Positions 8,813 to 17,559 are shown, counted from the stretch's first letter. The stretch: DNA of 64,000 nucleotides from Pseudomonas sp. H1h (GCF_000633255.1 NZ_AYMJ01000031.1:496001-560000), one strand, 5' to 3'. The notes: generated by a model not told the origin, from the sequence alone. Numbers and translations: made by a program.

Positions 8813-9094
8813 ATGAGCGAGGCGTTGTCCATCCACCATGACCAGGCTGGTCATCAGTTCGAGACCAATGTGGACGGTCATCGTGCCTACCTGACCTATA
8901 TGGATCTGGGGAAACAGACCCTGGATATCTATCGCACTTTCGTGCCCAACGCGCTGCGTGGCCGGGGCATTGCGGCTGCGCTGACTGAAAGCGCGCTGCA
9001 ATACGCCGAGGAAATGGGCTACACGGTGATACCGTCGTGCTCCTACGTCGAGCGCTACATGGAGCGCCATCAGAAGCGCGCCGCGAAAATCTGA
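8813..9094 (+). CDS. Small GNAT-family N-acetyltransferase (YjdJ type)
   Basis: The protein has 93 residues. The short GNAT core has the acetyl-CoA loop RGRGIAAALTESALQYA, preceded by the strand DIYRTFVPNALRG, and ends EMGYTVIPSCSYVERYM. This is the YjdJ-type minimal fold that lacks the N-terminal half of full GNAT enzymes. The substrate is unknown. ATG 8813 has CGAGGAG seven bases upstream. The frame continues 22 codons upstream without support. It converges on the DAHP synthase gene, with a shared terminator between. Confidence 0.88.
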   Translation: MSEALSIHHDQAGHQFETNVDGHRAYLTYMDLGKQTLDIYRTFVPNALRGRGIAAALTESALQYAEEMGYTVIPSCSYVERYMERHQKRAAKI

Positions 9095-9110
9095 CAAACC
9101 CTACACACAA

Positions 9111-9138
9111 AAACGCCGGGCTGAGCCCGGCGTTTTTT
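9111..9138. terminator. Bidirectional terminator between GNAT and DAHP synthase genes
   Basis: A 12-base perfect inverted repeat (AAACGCCGGGCT / AGCCCGGCGTTT) has A bases on its left and a T run on its right. It can end both converging transcripts. Confidence 0.9.
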
Positions 9139-9157
9139 TATGCCTGCGAAACGCTGA

Positions 9158-10234
9158 TCAGCTGCGCTGACGTTTCGGCAGAACATCCTTGAGTTTGGCG
9201 TGCATGCTGCGCAGGGTGTTCTCGGTGGCAGCCCAATCGATGCAGGCGTCGGTGATCGACACGCCGTATTGCAGGTCGGCGAGGTCTTTCGGGATCGCCT
9301 GGCAGCCCCAGTTCAGGTGACTCTCGACCATCAGACCGATGATCGACTGGTTGCCTTCGAGGATCTGGTTGGCGACGTTCTCCATCACCAGCGGTTGCAG
9401 GGCCGGATCCTTGTTGGAGTTGGCGTGACTGCAATCGACCATGATGTTCGGCTTGATCTTCGCCTTGTTCAGCGCCTGCTCGCAGAGGGCGACGCTGACC
9501 GAATCGTAGTTCGGCTTGCCGTTGCCGCCACGCAGCACCACGTGACCGTAGGCGTTGCCCTTGGTGGTGACGATCGACACGCCACCTTCCTGGTTGATCC
9601 CCAGGAAGCGGTGCGGGCTGGAGACCGACTGCAAGGCATTGATCGCCACGGTCAGGCCGCCATCGGTGCCGTTCTTGAAGCCGACGGCCGAGGACAGGCC
9701 GGAAGCCATTTCACGGTGAGTCTGCGATTCGGTGGTGCGCGCGCCGATCGCCGACCAGCTGATCAGGTCCTGCAGATACTGCGGGGAGATCGGGTCGAGG
9801 GCTTCGGTGGCGGTCGGCAGGCCTTTTTCGGCCAGGTCCAGCAGCAACTGGCGACCGATGTGCAGGCCGTCCTGAATCTTGAACGAGTCGTCGAGGTACG
9901 GATCGTTGATCAGACCTTTCCAGCCGACGGTGGTCCGTGGCTTCTCGAAATACACGCGCATGACCAGATACAGGGTATCGGAGACTTCCGCCGCCAGTTC
10001 CTTGAGGCGGTCAGCGTATTCGTGGGCAGCCTTGATGTCGTGGATCGAGCACGGGCCGATCACTACGAACAGACGGTGGTCGGTGCCATCAAGAATGTTG
10101 CGAATGACTTCGCGGCCCTTGGTGACGGTGCGCAGGGCAGCGTCGCTCAGAGGGATATCACGCTTGAGCTGATCGGGAGTGATCAGGGTCTCGTTAGAGG
10201 CGACGTTTAGGTCGTTGATCGGTAAATCAGCCAT
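9158..10234 (-). CDS. 3-deoxy-7-phosphoheptulonate synthase, class I (AroF/AroG/AroH type)
   Basis: The 358 residues fit the class I-alpha family. The motif VIGPCSIHD (58-66) carries the metal-ligand Cys62. KPRTTVGWKGLINDP and DCSHANSNKDP line the PEP and metal site. The enzyme condenses PEP and erythrose-4-phosphate in the first step of the shikimate pathway in the cytoplasm. Which amino acid inhibits it cannot be told by eye, so no symbol is given. A second, unrelated class II enzyme is encoded at 23572-24918. The gene is monocistronic with a terminator at its end. Confidence 0.95.
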   Translation of the reverse strand: MADLPINDLNVASNETLITPDQLKRDIPLSDAALRTVTKGREVIRNILDGTDHRLFVVIGPCSIHDIKAAHEYADRLKELAAEVSDTLYLVMRVYFEKPRTTVGWKGLINDPYLDDSFKIQDGLHIGRQLLLDLAEKGLPTATEALDPISPQYLQDLISWSAIGARTTESQTHREMASGLSSAVGFKNGTDGGLTVAINALQSVSSPHRFLGINQEGGVSIVTTKGNAYGHVVLRGGNGKPNYDSVSVALCEQALNKAKIKPNIMVDCSHANSNKDPALQPLVMENVANQILEGNQSIIGLMVESHLNWGCQAIPKDLADLQYGVSITDACIDWAATENTLRSMHAKLKDVLPKRQRS

Positions 10235-10363
10235 CGTTTACTCGTCAGGTCACGGGTGCCGGCCGCCAGCGATCCCCGCGCGGCGGAGCACAGCAGATTT
10301 AAGCGCGTCGGGGAGCCGAACCTTAGCGCGTCAGACGCGGCTCGACAATGGGCAAACGCCGCT

Positions 10364-10807
10364 TTAATCCAGCACTGGCTGGGCAAAAGCCTTGCGAACG
10401 CTGTCGTGAGAGAACTCGTCGGCGTGTTGTTCGACCCATTGCAGCGCCAGCGCCTGAATATCCTGCAGGTCGTCGTGGGCCTCGTTCATGCGGCAATAGC
10501 GTTCGATCTGGCACACCTGTTCGCCCATTCGGGCGCTGAACAGCGTCTGCTCGTCGGTGAACGCGATCCCCACCAGATAGCCCTTTTTACGCCGCAGGCA
10601 CCACGCCACATAGCCTGGGTAACAAATGTCGGAGTTGAGCGTCGGCATGCGTACTTGCAGTGCGGTGCCGTGGCGCCAGGCGCGGTGATAATTGCAAGCG
10701 ATCCCGCCGAGGCTGATAGTGTGCAGCTGTTGCCTGGAAATGCACTCGGGCTTGAGTAGCGTTAATTCGACAGGCACTTCGTCCGGATGAGGAATGAAAC
10801 GTCCCAT
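10364..10807 (-). CDS. PilZ domain protein (candidate c-di-GMP effector)
   Basis: The protein has 147 residues. The N-terminal half (RFIPHPDEVPVELTL...ISRQQLHTISLGGIACNY) has the PilZ pattern of a basic stretch followed by S-x-G-G and a six-stranded barrel. The canonical RxxxR and D/NxSxxG motifs are only partly kept (SRQQL, TISLGG), so c-di-GMP binding is uncertain. ATG 10807 is preceded by CAGGGAG. An in-frame longer version to 11032 runs antisense through the thioredoxin gene. The start codon overlaps the ATG of the divergent gene. Confidence 0.85.
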   Translation of the reverse strand: MGRFIPHPDEVPVELTLLKPECISRQQLHTISLGGIACNYHRAWRHGTALQVRMPTLNSDICYPGYVAWCLRRKKGYLVGIAFTDEQTLFSARMGEQVCQIERYCRMNEAHDDLQDIQALALQWVEQHADEFSHDSVRKAFAQPVLD

Positions 10808-11192
10808 GAGCACAGACTCCCTGTGTCGGCCATTTGACATTGTTTCACCCAGTATAGTGGTCGAATCGCAGCTGACCGATTTTGACGCCGACCAGTGGCT
10901 GCTGGCGATGAGCGGTGTTTCACTGGTGATTTTCACCAGTGTCGGCTGCTCCAGCTGCCGCTTTGCCAGGGAGGTGTTGCCCGGGTTCGAGCTGGCGGTC
11001 GATCGCCTGTGCTGGATCGATGCCGGCGACAATGGCGGGTTGGTGGAGCGTTATCAGGTCTTTCATTTGCCGGCGCTGTTTGTAGTGCGCGACGGTGAGT
11101 TCTTTGGGGCATTGCACACGCGCCTGACAGCCGACGCGCTGAACGCGGCAGTGGCGCAGGCGCTGGGTCGAATTGCAGAGGAGTTGCCATGA
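10806..11192 (+). CDS. Thioredoxin-family protein with CSSC motif
   Basis: The protein has 128 residues. The thioredoxin fold shows VIFTSVGCSSCRFAREVLPGFE, with the CxxC redox pair near residues 44-47. The family cis-Pro is in FHLPALFVVRDGE. It has no signal peptide, so it is probably cytoplasmic. The start is ATG 10806 or in-frame ATG 10794; GAGGA sits 12 or 0 bases ahead, so neither has ideal spacing. The stop overlaps the start of the PanE-like gene (ATGATG), suggesting coupled translation. Confidence 0.85.
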   Translation: MSTDSLCRPFDIVSPSIVVESQLTDFDADQWLLAMSGVSLVIFTSVGCSSCRFAREVLPGFELAVDRLCWIDAGDNGGLVERYQVFHLPALFVVRDGEFFGALHTRLTADALNAAVAQALGRIAEELP

Positions 11193-12145
11193 TGGGAGAG
11201 GTCAGCAAACCGGTGGTGGGGATTATCGGCACCGGCGCGATTGGGGGATTCTACGGTTTGATGCTGGCGCGAGCCGGTTGCGATGTGCACTTCTTACTGC
11301 GCAGTGAATTCGCCGCAGTGGCCGAACGTGGTTTGCAGGTGGACAGTGCCGTTCATGGCACGCTGACGCTGAACCCGTTGCAGGCCTATGCGAAGGCCGA
11401 GGACATGCCGGCCTGCGACTGGCTGCTGGTGGGCGCCAAGACCACCAGCAGCGCCGGGCTGGCCCCGGCGATCATCGCTGCGGCCAAACCCGGTGCGAAA
11501 GTGCTTGTGCTGCAAAACGGCCTCGATGTCGAAGATAGCTTGCGCGAGTTGCTGCCTGATTCCCTGCATCTGCTCGGCGGTCTGTGCCTGATCTGCGTGC
11601 ATCGCGAAGGCCCCGGGCACATTACTCATCAGGCTCTGGGGGCGGTGAACGTCGGTTACCACAGCGGCCCGGCGGCGGGCGACGCAGAGCGCATGGCGAT
11701 CGTCGAGGAGGGCTCCGGGCTGTTCCGTGCTGCCGGCATCGATTCACAGGCGATGCCCAATCTGCATCAGGCGCGCTGGCAGAAACTGGTCTGGAATATT
11801 CCCTACAACGGCCTCTCGGTGTTGCTCGGTGCCAGTACCACGCCGCTGATGGCCGATGCCGACGGTCGCGCGCTGATCCAGGCCTTGATGGCCGAAGTGG
11901 TGCAGGGCGCCAGGGCCTGTGGTCACGACATGCCGCCCGGTTACGCCGAGTATCTGTTCATGATGACCGAGAAAATGCCCGACTATTGGCCGAGCATGTA
12001 CCACGATTTTCTGCACAAGCGGCCGCTGGAGCTGGAAGCGATTTATGCCCGGCCATTGGCGGCAGCCAAGGCGGCAGGGTGTGAACTGCCGCGTATTGAA
12101 GCGCTGTATCGCACGTTGAGTTTCATCGACCGACGCAACACCTGA
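11189..12145 (+). CDS. panE: Putative 2-dehydropantoate 2-reductase (PanE/ApbA family)
   Basis: The protein has 318 residues. The N-terminal Rossmann motif GIIGTGAIGGFYG (about 11-23) binds NADPH, and the hinge region GAKTTSSAGLAPAI matches the family. The C-terminal ApbA_C domain has LHQARWQKLVWNIPYNGLSV, with the catalytic Lys in WQKLVWN. The family reduces ketopantoate to pantoate for coenzyme A, but many Pseudomonas paralogues act on other 2-keto acids, so the substrate is uncertain. It overlaps the thioredoxin gene by four bases. Confidence 0.85.
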   Translation: MMGEVSKPVVGIIGTGAIGGFYGLMLARAGCDVHFLLRSEFAAVAERGLQVDSAVHGTLTLNPLQAYAKAEDMPACDWLLVGAKTTSSAGLAPAIIAAAKPGAKVLVLQNGLDVEDSLRELLPDSLHLLGGLCLICVHREGPGHITHQALGAVNVGYHSGPAAGDAERMAIVEEGSGLFRAAGIDSQAMPNLHQARWQKLVWNIPYNGLSVLLGASTTPLMADADGRALIQALMAEVVQGARACGHDMPPGYAEYLFMMTEKMPDYWPSMYHDFLHKRPLELEAIYARPLAAAKAAGCELPRIEALYRTLSFIDRRNT

Positions 12146-12173
12146 GTCGGTTTTTCGGGAAGTGGGGGAAGGC

Positions 12174-13079
12174 ATGGCCAAGAACATCGATGACAAGCTG
12201 GTGCTGGCGATTTCGTCTCGCGCCTTGTTCGACCTGAGCGAGAGTCACAAGGTCTACCTGTCGAGCGGCGTCGAAGCCTACCGGCAATATCAGATCGAGC
12301 ACGAAGACGAGATTCTCGCCCCCGGCGATGCCTTTCCCCTGGTGGAAAAACTTCTCAGCCTCAACAGTCGCCTCGACCGCGCCCGGGTCGAGGTGATTCT
12401 GGTCTCGCGTAACAGTGCCGACACCGGTCTGCGCGCTTTCAATTCGATCCATCACTATGGGCTGGACATCTCTCGGGCGGCATTCGTCGGCGGGCGCAGT
12501 CCGTATCCGTACCTCAAAGCCTTTGGCTGTGATCTGTTTCTGTCCACGCACGCCGAAGATGTACGCGCCGCGCTGGACGCCGGATTTGCTGCCGCGACAA
12601 TTCTGTCCGGTGGCGCCAGTCGTGCTGCCAGTGACGAGTTGCGCATTGCCTTCGATGGCGACGCGGTGCTGTTCTCCGATGAGTCCGAGCGCATTTATCA
12701 GTCCGGCGGGCTGGAGGCGTTTCAGGCCAAGGAGCGTGAGGCGGCGCGCGAGCCATTGCGCGGCGGGCCGTTCAAAGGCTTCCTGGCGGCGCTCAATGCG
12801 CTGCAGCGCGAGTTCCCCGAGGACGATTGCCCGATTCGCACGGCGCTGGTGACCGCACGTTCGGCGCCGGCCCACGAGCGGGTGATCCGCACCTTGCGCG
12901 AGTGGGACATCCGTCTCGACGAGTCGTTGTTCCTCGGCGGGCTGACCAAATCGGCGTTTCTCGAAGCCTTTGCTGCCGATGTGTTTTTCGACGATCAGGC
13001 CGGCCACTGCGAGCTCGCCCGCGAAGTGGTCGCCACCGGCCACGTGCCGCACGGCATCAGCAACGAACCGTCGATCTAA
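12174..13079 (+). CDS. 5'-nucleotidase (cytosolic cN-I / NT5C1 family)
   Basis: The protein has 301 residues. It shows the pattern of the bacterial 5'-nucleotidase family related to cytosolic 5'-nucleotidase I: an early LVLAISSRALFDL in place of the usual DxD, then VEVILVSRNSADTG, IRTALVTARSAP and the late metal site VFFDDQAGH. Members dephosphorylate nucleoside monophosphates such as AMP or IMP. ATG 12174 has GGGGAAGG upstream; the GTG at 12162 overlaps that ribosome site. It lies 28 bases after the PanE-like gene and may share its transcript. Confidence 0.88.
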   Translation: MAKNIDDKLVLAISSRALFDLSESHKVYLSSGVEAYRQYQIEHEDEILAPGDAFPLVEKLLSLNSRLDRARVEVILVSRNSADTGLRAFNSIHHYGLDISRAAFVGGRSPYPYLKAFGCDLFLSTHAEDVRAALDAGFAAATILSGGASRAASDELRIAFDGDAVLFSDESERIYQSGGLEAFQAKEREAAREPLRGGPFKGFLAALNALQREFPEDDCPIRTALVTARSAPAHERVIRTLREWDIRLDESLFLGGLTKSAFLEAFAADVFFDDQAGHCELAREVVATGHVPHGISNEPSI

Positions 13080-13177
13080 AGCCCCTGTGCTTCAAGACGT
13101 TGCGTCGCACGTCGTACTCGCCTGGGCACTGCTAAGCTGAATCAAATCTCCGCCATGTTGGCACGCGAGGAGGTCAT

Positions 13178-13681
13178 ATGATTCGTTCGATGCTGTATGC
13201 CACTGACCTCGGTCTGTACGCACCGTTAGTGATGCAGCATGCCCTGGCGTTGGCGCGAACATTCAATGCCGACTTGTATGTGGTGCATGCGGTGGAGCCT
13301 ATGGGGTTGTTTGCCGAGTCGGTGTTGCAAAGCTATCTCGACGAGCAGGCATTGAACGAATTCCACAGTCAGGGTCTGAAAACTGTCATCGCCAATATCG
13401 AACAGCGGGTGCTCGACAGTTTTCGCGAAGAGCTGGGGGACGAGGGCGAGCAGGATCTGCAGCGGATTCGCGCGGTTCGGGTGCTGCAGGGCGATCCGGC
13501 GCAGGTGATTCTCGACCAGGTGCAAAAGCTCTCGGTGGATTTGCTGATCGTCGGCACGCATAGCCACGGTGTGGGGGTGGAAACGCCGTTGGGGCGCACG
13601 GCCACGCGAGTCCTGCAATTGGCCAAGGTGCCGGTTTATCTGGTGCCGTTGGTGGAGCGTCGGCGTCGGGGGGATCGCTGA
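13178..13681 (+). CDS. Universal stress protein (UspA family)
   Basis: The protein has 167 residues. It opens with the Usp strand MIRSMLYATDLG and closes with the ATP-binding-type signature LIVGTHSHG followed by LGRTATRVLQLAKVPVYLVP. The ATP motif G2xG9xG(S/T) is present in recognisable form (GTHSHGVGVETPLGRTA). Such proteins are cytoplasmic and induced in stationary phase or stress. AGGAGG lies seven bases before ATG 13178. It sits upstream of cysB. Confidence 0.9.
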   Translation: MIRSMLYATDLGLYAPLVMQHALALARTFNADLYVVHAVEPMGLFAESVLQSYLDEQALNEFHSQGLKTVIANIEQRVLDSFREELGDEGEQDLQRIRAVRVLQGDPAQVILDQVQKLSVDLLIVGTHSHGVGVETPLGRTATRVLQLAKVPVYLVPLVERRRRGDR

Positions 13682-13794
13682 AGCGGTAATAATGGCGTTT
13701 TGATAAAAAAGTTCTAGATTTATTCATCAAACCATTAATATAGTTATATACCGTCGCTGATGCCCGTGGCGTCTACCTGCTTTGAGGGATACAT

Positions 13795-14769
13795 ATGAAG
13801 CTTCAACAATTGCGCTACATCTGGGAAGTGGCGCACCACGACCTCAACGTTTCCGCTACAGCCCAAAGCCTTTACACCTCGCAACCGGGTATCAGTAAAC
13901 AGATCCGCCTGCTGGAAGACGAACTTGGCGTTGAAGTGTTCGCCCGCAGCGGCAAGCACCTGACCCGCGTCACGCCGGCCGGCGAGCGCATCATCACCAC
14001 CGCTGGCGAGATTCTGCGCAAAGTTGAAAGCATCAAACAGATTGCCCAGGAATTCTCCAACGAGAAGAAAGGTACCCTGTCGATCGCCACCACCCACACC
14101 CAGGCGCGTTATGCACTGCCGCCGGTGATCAGCAATTTCATCAAGCAATACCCGGACGTGGCGCTGCACATGCACCAGGGGTCGCCGATGCAGATCGCCG
14201 AAATGGCCGCTGACGGCACCGTTGATTTCGCCATTGCCACCGAAGCGCTGGAGCTGTTCGGTGACCTGGTGATGATGCCGTGCTACCGCTGGAACCGCTG
14301 TGTGGTGGTGCCGCAGGGGCACCCGCTGACCAAGCTGCCGAAGCTGACCCTTGAAGCGCTGGCCGAATACCCGATCGTGACGTACGTGTTCGGTTTCACC
14401 GGCCGTTCGAAACTTGACGAGGCCTTCAGCCATCGTGGCCTGACGCCGAAAGTGGTGTTCACCGCTGCCGACGCCGACGTGATCAAAACCTACGTGCGCC
14501 TGGGCCTGGGTGTGGGCATCGTGGCCAAGATGGCGGTCGACACCAAACTGGACAACGACCTGGTGGTGCTGGATGCCAGCGAGCTGTTCGAGTCGAGTAT
14601 CACCAAGATCGGTTTCCGTCGCGGCACGTTCCTGCGTGGTTTCATGTGCGACTTCATCGAGAAGTTCGCTCCGCACCTGACCCGTGAAGTGATGGCCAAA
14701 GCCATTCAGTGCCACAACAAGCAGGAGCTGGAAGAGCTGTTCGACGGCGTCGAACTGCCGGTCCACTAA
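13795..14769 (+). CDS. cysB: CysB, LysR-type regulator of sulfur assimilation
   Basis: The protein has 324 residues, the CysB length. The N-terminal winged helix-turn-helix starts MKLQQLRYIWEV, and the recognition helix region SLYTSQPGISKQIRLLE matches CysB. The co-inducer domain keeps TTHTQARYALPP and VFGFTGRSKLDEAF. CysB activates the cysteine regulon with N-acetylserine as inducer and also controls sulfonate-utilisation genes. GAGGGATAC precedes the ATG. It converges on the GreA-like gene with only nine bases between stops. Confidence 0.96.
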   Translation: MKLQQLRYIWEVAHHDLNVSATAQSLYTSQPGISKQIRLLEDELGVEVFARSGKHLTRVTPAGERIITTAGEILRKVESIKQIAQEFSNEKKGTLSIATTHTQARYALPPVISNFIKQYPDVALHMHQGSPMQIAEMAADGTVDFAIATEALELFGDLVMMPCYRWNRCVVVPQGHPLTKLPKLTLEALAEYPIVTYVFGFTGRSKLDEAFSHRGLTPKVVFTAADADVIKTYVRLGLGVGIVAKMAVDTKLDNDLVVLDASELFESSITKIGFRRGTFLRGFMCDFIEKFAPHLTREVMAKAIQCHNKQELEELFDGVELPVH

Positions 14770-14778
14770 GACCCTGCC

Positions 14779-15261
14779 TCAGAGCACCTCGGTGACAGCG
14801 AACTGTTGCCGGGTGCCCGCCACCAGAATCTCCACCTCGTCACCCTCGAACTTGCCCAGCAGGCTTTTACCCAGCGGTGAGCGCGGGGTGATGACGGTAA
14901 TCGGCTGACCCACCACATCGACTTTCAGGCCTGCCGCATCCGGCGCCAGAAACAGCCATTGCTCGCGACCCTTTTCGTCTTCCAGACCGAGCAGGGCGCC
15001 GATCTCGATGCCGCGATTTTCATCGTAGGCGCGCAGCGCCAGGTTCTGGCACAGCGCCAGCGACTGGCGGATTTCCTCGACCCGTTTCGCCTGACCCGCC
15101 GCCAGATAAGACGCCTCAAGCCCGAGCGTGTCGTATTTGTTCTCGGCGATGTTCTCTTCGTGGGTCGCGGTTTCGTAAGCGGTCTGCGCGGCACGCTCGG
15201 CGATGTCGAGGTCGACGCGCAGTTTGTCGAGGATCAGTTGGTGGACGGTGTGTTTGTTCAT
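14779..15261 (-). CDS. GreA/GreB family elongation-factor-like protein
   Basis: The protein has 160 residues. An N-terminal helical hairpin (about 8-80) is followed by a GreA/B C-terminal FKBP-like domain (QPITVITPRSPLGKSLLGKFEGDEVEI). The domain order is that of Gre factors. The coil tip (THEENIAENKYDT) differs from the DxxENxEY of GreA and GreB, so transcript-cleavage activity is doubtful; it may bind the polymerase secondary channel in another role. It starts two bases after the stop of the membrane-protein gene upstream, so the two form an operon. Confidence 0.85.
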   Translation of the reverse strand: MNKHTVHQLILDKLRVDLDIAERAAQTAYETATHEENIAENKYDTLGLEASYLAAGQAKRVEEIRQSLALCQNLALRAYDENRGIEIGALLGLEDEKGREQWLFLAPDAAGLKVDVVGQPITVITPRSPLGKSLLGKFEGDEVEILVAGTRQQFAVTEVL

Positions 15262-15263
15262 GA

Positions 15264-15674
15264 TCAATCGCAGAATTGCAAAACGTTGGCGCGGCTCTTT
15301 TCGCTCGGCGCGGTCTGGTCCTGTTGCAGCCAGAACTGGCATTTCGCATTCGACTGGTTGCGACTGCTACCGCGAGCCTGATCCAGACGTGCCTGCTGTT
15401 CGTTCTTGCGCAGGTTCTCTTCGTACTGCTCGAACAGCGGGCTCTGTGGCGGAATGTCCGGTTGTACCTGGACGGCCGCTGGCGGCTTGGCCAGTTGCTG
15501 CACCGCCTGAGCGACAGGCGCCAGTTGTTCGGTGAACATGAAACGCGAGAGCAGCCAGCAGGTCAGGGCGATGGCCAGAAAGCCCAGCCACATGCCCAGG
15601 GCAATACTGCCGGTCAGTTGCAGCGCGCTAAGCTGAACAGGCAACGGACGACGCGGGTTGGGACGATAGGGCAT
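15264..15674 (-). CDS. Conserved hypothetical single-span membrane protein
   Basis: The protein has 136 residues. A basic, proline-rich N-terminus (MPYRPNPRRPLPVQL) precedes one membrane segment (about 25-50). A Gln-rich, probably helical tail contains two Cys (KCQFWLQQ and LQFCD) near the C-terminus. No named family is recognised. It is the first gene of a two-gene operon with the GreA-like protein (two-base gap). ATG 15674 has AGGAGGCAGCC upstream, a strong ribosome site. Confidence 0.75.
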   Translation of the reverse strand: MPYRPNPRRPLPVQLSALQLTGSIALGMWLGFLAIALTCWLLSRFMFTEQLAPVAQAVQQLAKPPAAVQVQPDIPPQSPLFEQYEENLRKNEQQARLDQARGSSRNQSNAKCQFWLQQDQTAPSEKSRANVLQFCD

Positions 15675-15798
15675 GGCTGCCTCCTGGCGGATGATTGCGG
15701 GCAAGTGGCGATTGTCGCACGAAGATTAATCGCCGTCGGCTCTTCTGCGCGACGTCATTTATGCGGACAATCAGCGCTTTTGCCAACGGGAGTCTTGC

Positions 15799-16941
15799 AT
15801 GTCGGTATCGGAAACCCGCTGGGATATTTTTTGTACCGTGGTCGACAACTATGGCGACATCGGCGTGACCTGGCGTCTGGCCCGGCAACTGGTGGCCGAG
15901 CATGGCATGACTGTGCGCCTGTGGGTCGATGACTTGCGCGCCTTCGAGCGTATCTGCCCCGAGATCGATATCCACGTTGCGCAGCAATCGCAGCAGGGGG
16001 TCGAGGTGCGGCACTGGCCGAGTGACTGGCCGCAGACGGCCGCGGCGGACGTGGTGATTGCCGCTTTCGCTTGCCAGCTACCACCCGCTTATATGGACGC
16101 CATGGCCGAGCGGCAACAACCGCCGCTGTGGATGAACCTCGATTACCTCAGCGCCGAAGACTGGGTAAGCGGTTGTCACGGCTTGCCCTCGGTGAAGTAC
16201 AAATCGGTGCAGAAGTTTTTCTTCTTTCCGGGGTTTCAGCCAGGCACTGGCGGATTGCTACGCGAACGGGGCTTGCTAGAGCGGCGTCGTGCGTTTCAGG
16301 CTGACGACGGGGCGCAGCGACAATTCCTGCTGGGGCTGGGGGTTGATCGTGCACCGGATGCACAATTGATCTCCTTGTTTGCCTACGAAAATGCCGGGCT
16401 TGCCAGTTGGCTGGACGTGCTGGCTGCGGACGCTGTGCCAACCCACCTGCTGGTGCCGGAAGGGCGGATTCTCGGCGACGTCGCGCGCTGGCTCGGAGTC
16501 GATTCGCTGGCCGCCGGCGACTTCAACGTACGGCAGGCGCTGACGGTGCAAGTGTTGCCCTTCGTCCGCCAGGATCAATACGATCAGTTGCTGTGGTGCT
16601 GCGACTTCAATGCGGTGCGCGGGGAAGATTCATTTGTCCGGGCACAGTGGGCCGGTCGCCCGATGCTCTGGCACATCTACCAGCAGGACGAAGACATCCA
16701 TCTGGACAAGCTCGACGCCTTCCTTGCGCTGTACACGAAAGGTCTTTCGCCGGCGGCGGCCGAGGCGATGAACGGTCTGTGGCGAGCCTGGAGTGCCGGG
16801 CAACCGATCGGCGAGCACTGGCTAGAGGCCCGTAAACATTGGCCGCAGCTGCAGGAAAATGCCGAGCAATGGTGTCTGGAACAAGGCTTGCAGGCGGATC
16901 TTGCCACGGCGCTGGTACAGTTTTACCTAAATTGGATATGA
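15799..16941 (+). CDS. earP: EarP, EF-P arginine rhamnosyltransferase
   Basis: The protein has 380 residues. It carries the EarP hallmarks: WDIFCTVVDNYGDIGVTWRLARQL at the N-terminus, with the catalytic-base Asp of the DNYGD motif. In the C-terminal nucleotide-sugar domain it has the FVRQDQYDQLLWCCDFNAVRGEDSFVRAQWAGRPMLWHIYQQ stretch. EarP is a GT-B inverting transferase that puts L-rhamnose from dTDP-rhamnose on Arg32 of EF-P. GGGAG precedes ATG 15799. efp lies 48 bases downstream, so enzyme and substrate are co-located. Confidence 0.96.
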   Translation: MSVSETRWDIFCTVVDNYGDIGVTWRLARQLVAEHGMTVRLWVDDLRAFERICPEIDIHVAQQSQQGVEVRHWPSDWPQTAAADVVIAAFACQLPPAYMDAMAERQQPPLWMNLDYLSAEDWVSGCHGLPSVKYKSVQKFFFFPGFQPGTGGLLRERGLLERRRAFQADDGAQRQFLLGLGVDRAPDAQLISLFAYENAGLASWLDVLAADAVPTHLLVPEGRILGDVARWLGVDSLAAGDFNVRQALTVQVLPFVRQDQYDQLLWCCDFNAVRGEDSFVRAQWAGRPMLWHIYQQDEDIHLDKLDAFLALYTKGLSPAAAEAMNGLWRAWSAGQPIGEHWLEARKHWPQLQENAEQWCLEQGLQADLATALVQFYLNWI

Positions 16942-16942
16942 T
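16937..16942 (+). promoter_or_regulatory. Possible -10 element for efp
   Basis: TATGAT overlaps the earP stop codon, 47 bases before efp. No good -35 is seen, so efp may also depend on read-through from earP. Confidence 0.3.
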
Positions 16943-16989
16943 ACGCGGCCTAGATTTTTGTAAATCCCATCCAAATTCGGATATTCGCA

Positions 16990-17559
16990 ATGAAAACTGG
17001 TAAAGAACTCAAACCCGGTACCGTGATCCGTATCGACAACGATCCTTGGCTGGTTCAGAAAGCTGAATTCACCAAATCGGGCCGTAACAGCGCGATCATG
17101 AAGACCAAGCTGAAGAACCTGCTGACCGGTTACAAGACCGAAACCGTTTACGGTGCGGACGACAAGCTGGACGACGTGATCCTGGATCGTAAAGAAGCCA
17201 CCCTGTCTTTCATCAGCGGTGACACCTACACGTTCATGGACACCACTGACTACACCATGTACGAGCTGAACGCCGAAGACATCGAAAGCGTTCTGCCTTT
17301 CGTTGAAGAAGGCATGACCGACGTTTGCGAAGCCGTGTTCTTCGAAGAGCGTCTGGTTTCCGTAGAGCTGCCGACCACCATCGTGCGCGTAGTTGACTAC
17401 ACCGAAGGTTCGGCTCGCGGCGACACTTCCGGCAAAGTCATGAAGCCAGCCAAGCTGAGCAACGGTACTGAGCTGCAGGTTGCTGATTTCATCGAAATCG
17501 GTGACAAGATCGAGATCGACACCCGCGAAGGCGGTTCCTACAAAGGCCGTGCCAAATAA
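16990..17559 (+). CDS. efp: Elongation factor P
   Basis: The protein has 189 residues with three EF-P domains (KOW-like about 1-65, central 68-125, C-terminal 130-186). The loop reads KSGRNSA with Arg at position 32, the class modified by EarP rather than the Lys34 modified by EpmA. EF-P relieves ribosome stalling at polyproline. The C-terminal domain ends YKGRAK. Codon use is highly biased, fitting high expression. The terminator starts 23 bases after the stop. Confidence 0.98.
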   Translation: MKTGKELKPGTVIRIDNDPWLVQKAEFTKSGRNSAIMKTKLKNLLTGYKTETVYGADDKLDDVILDRKEATLSFISGDTYTFMDTTDYTMYELNAEDIESVLPFVEEGMTDVCEAVFFEERLVSVELPTTIVRVVDYTEGSARGDTSGKVMKPAKLSNGTELQVADFIEIGDKIEIDTREGGSYKGRAK

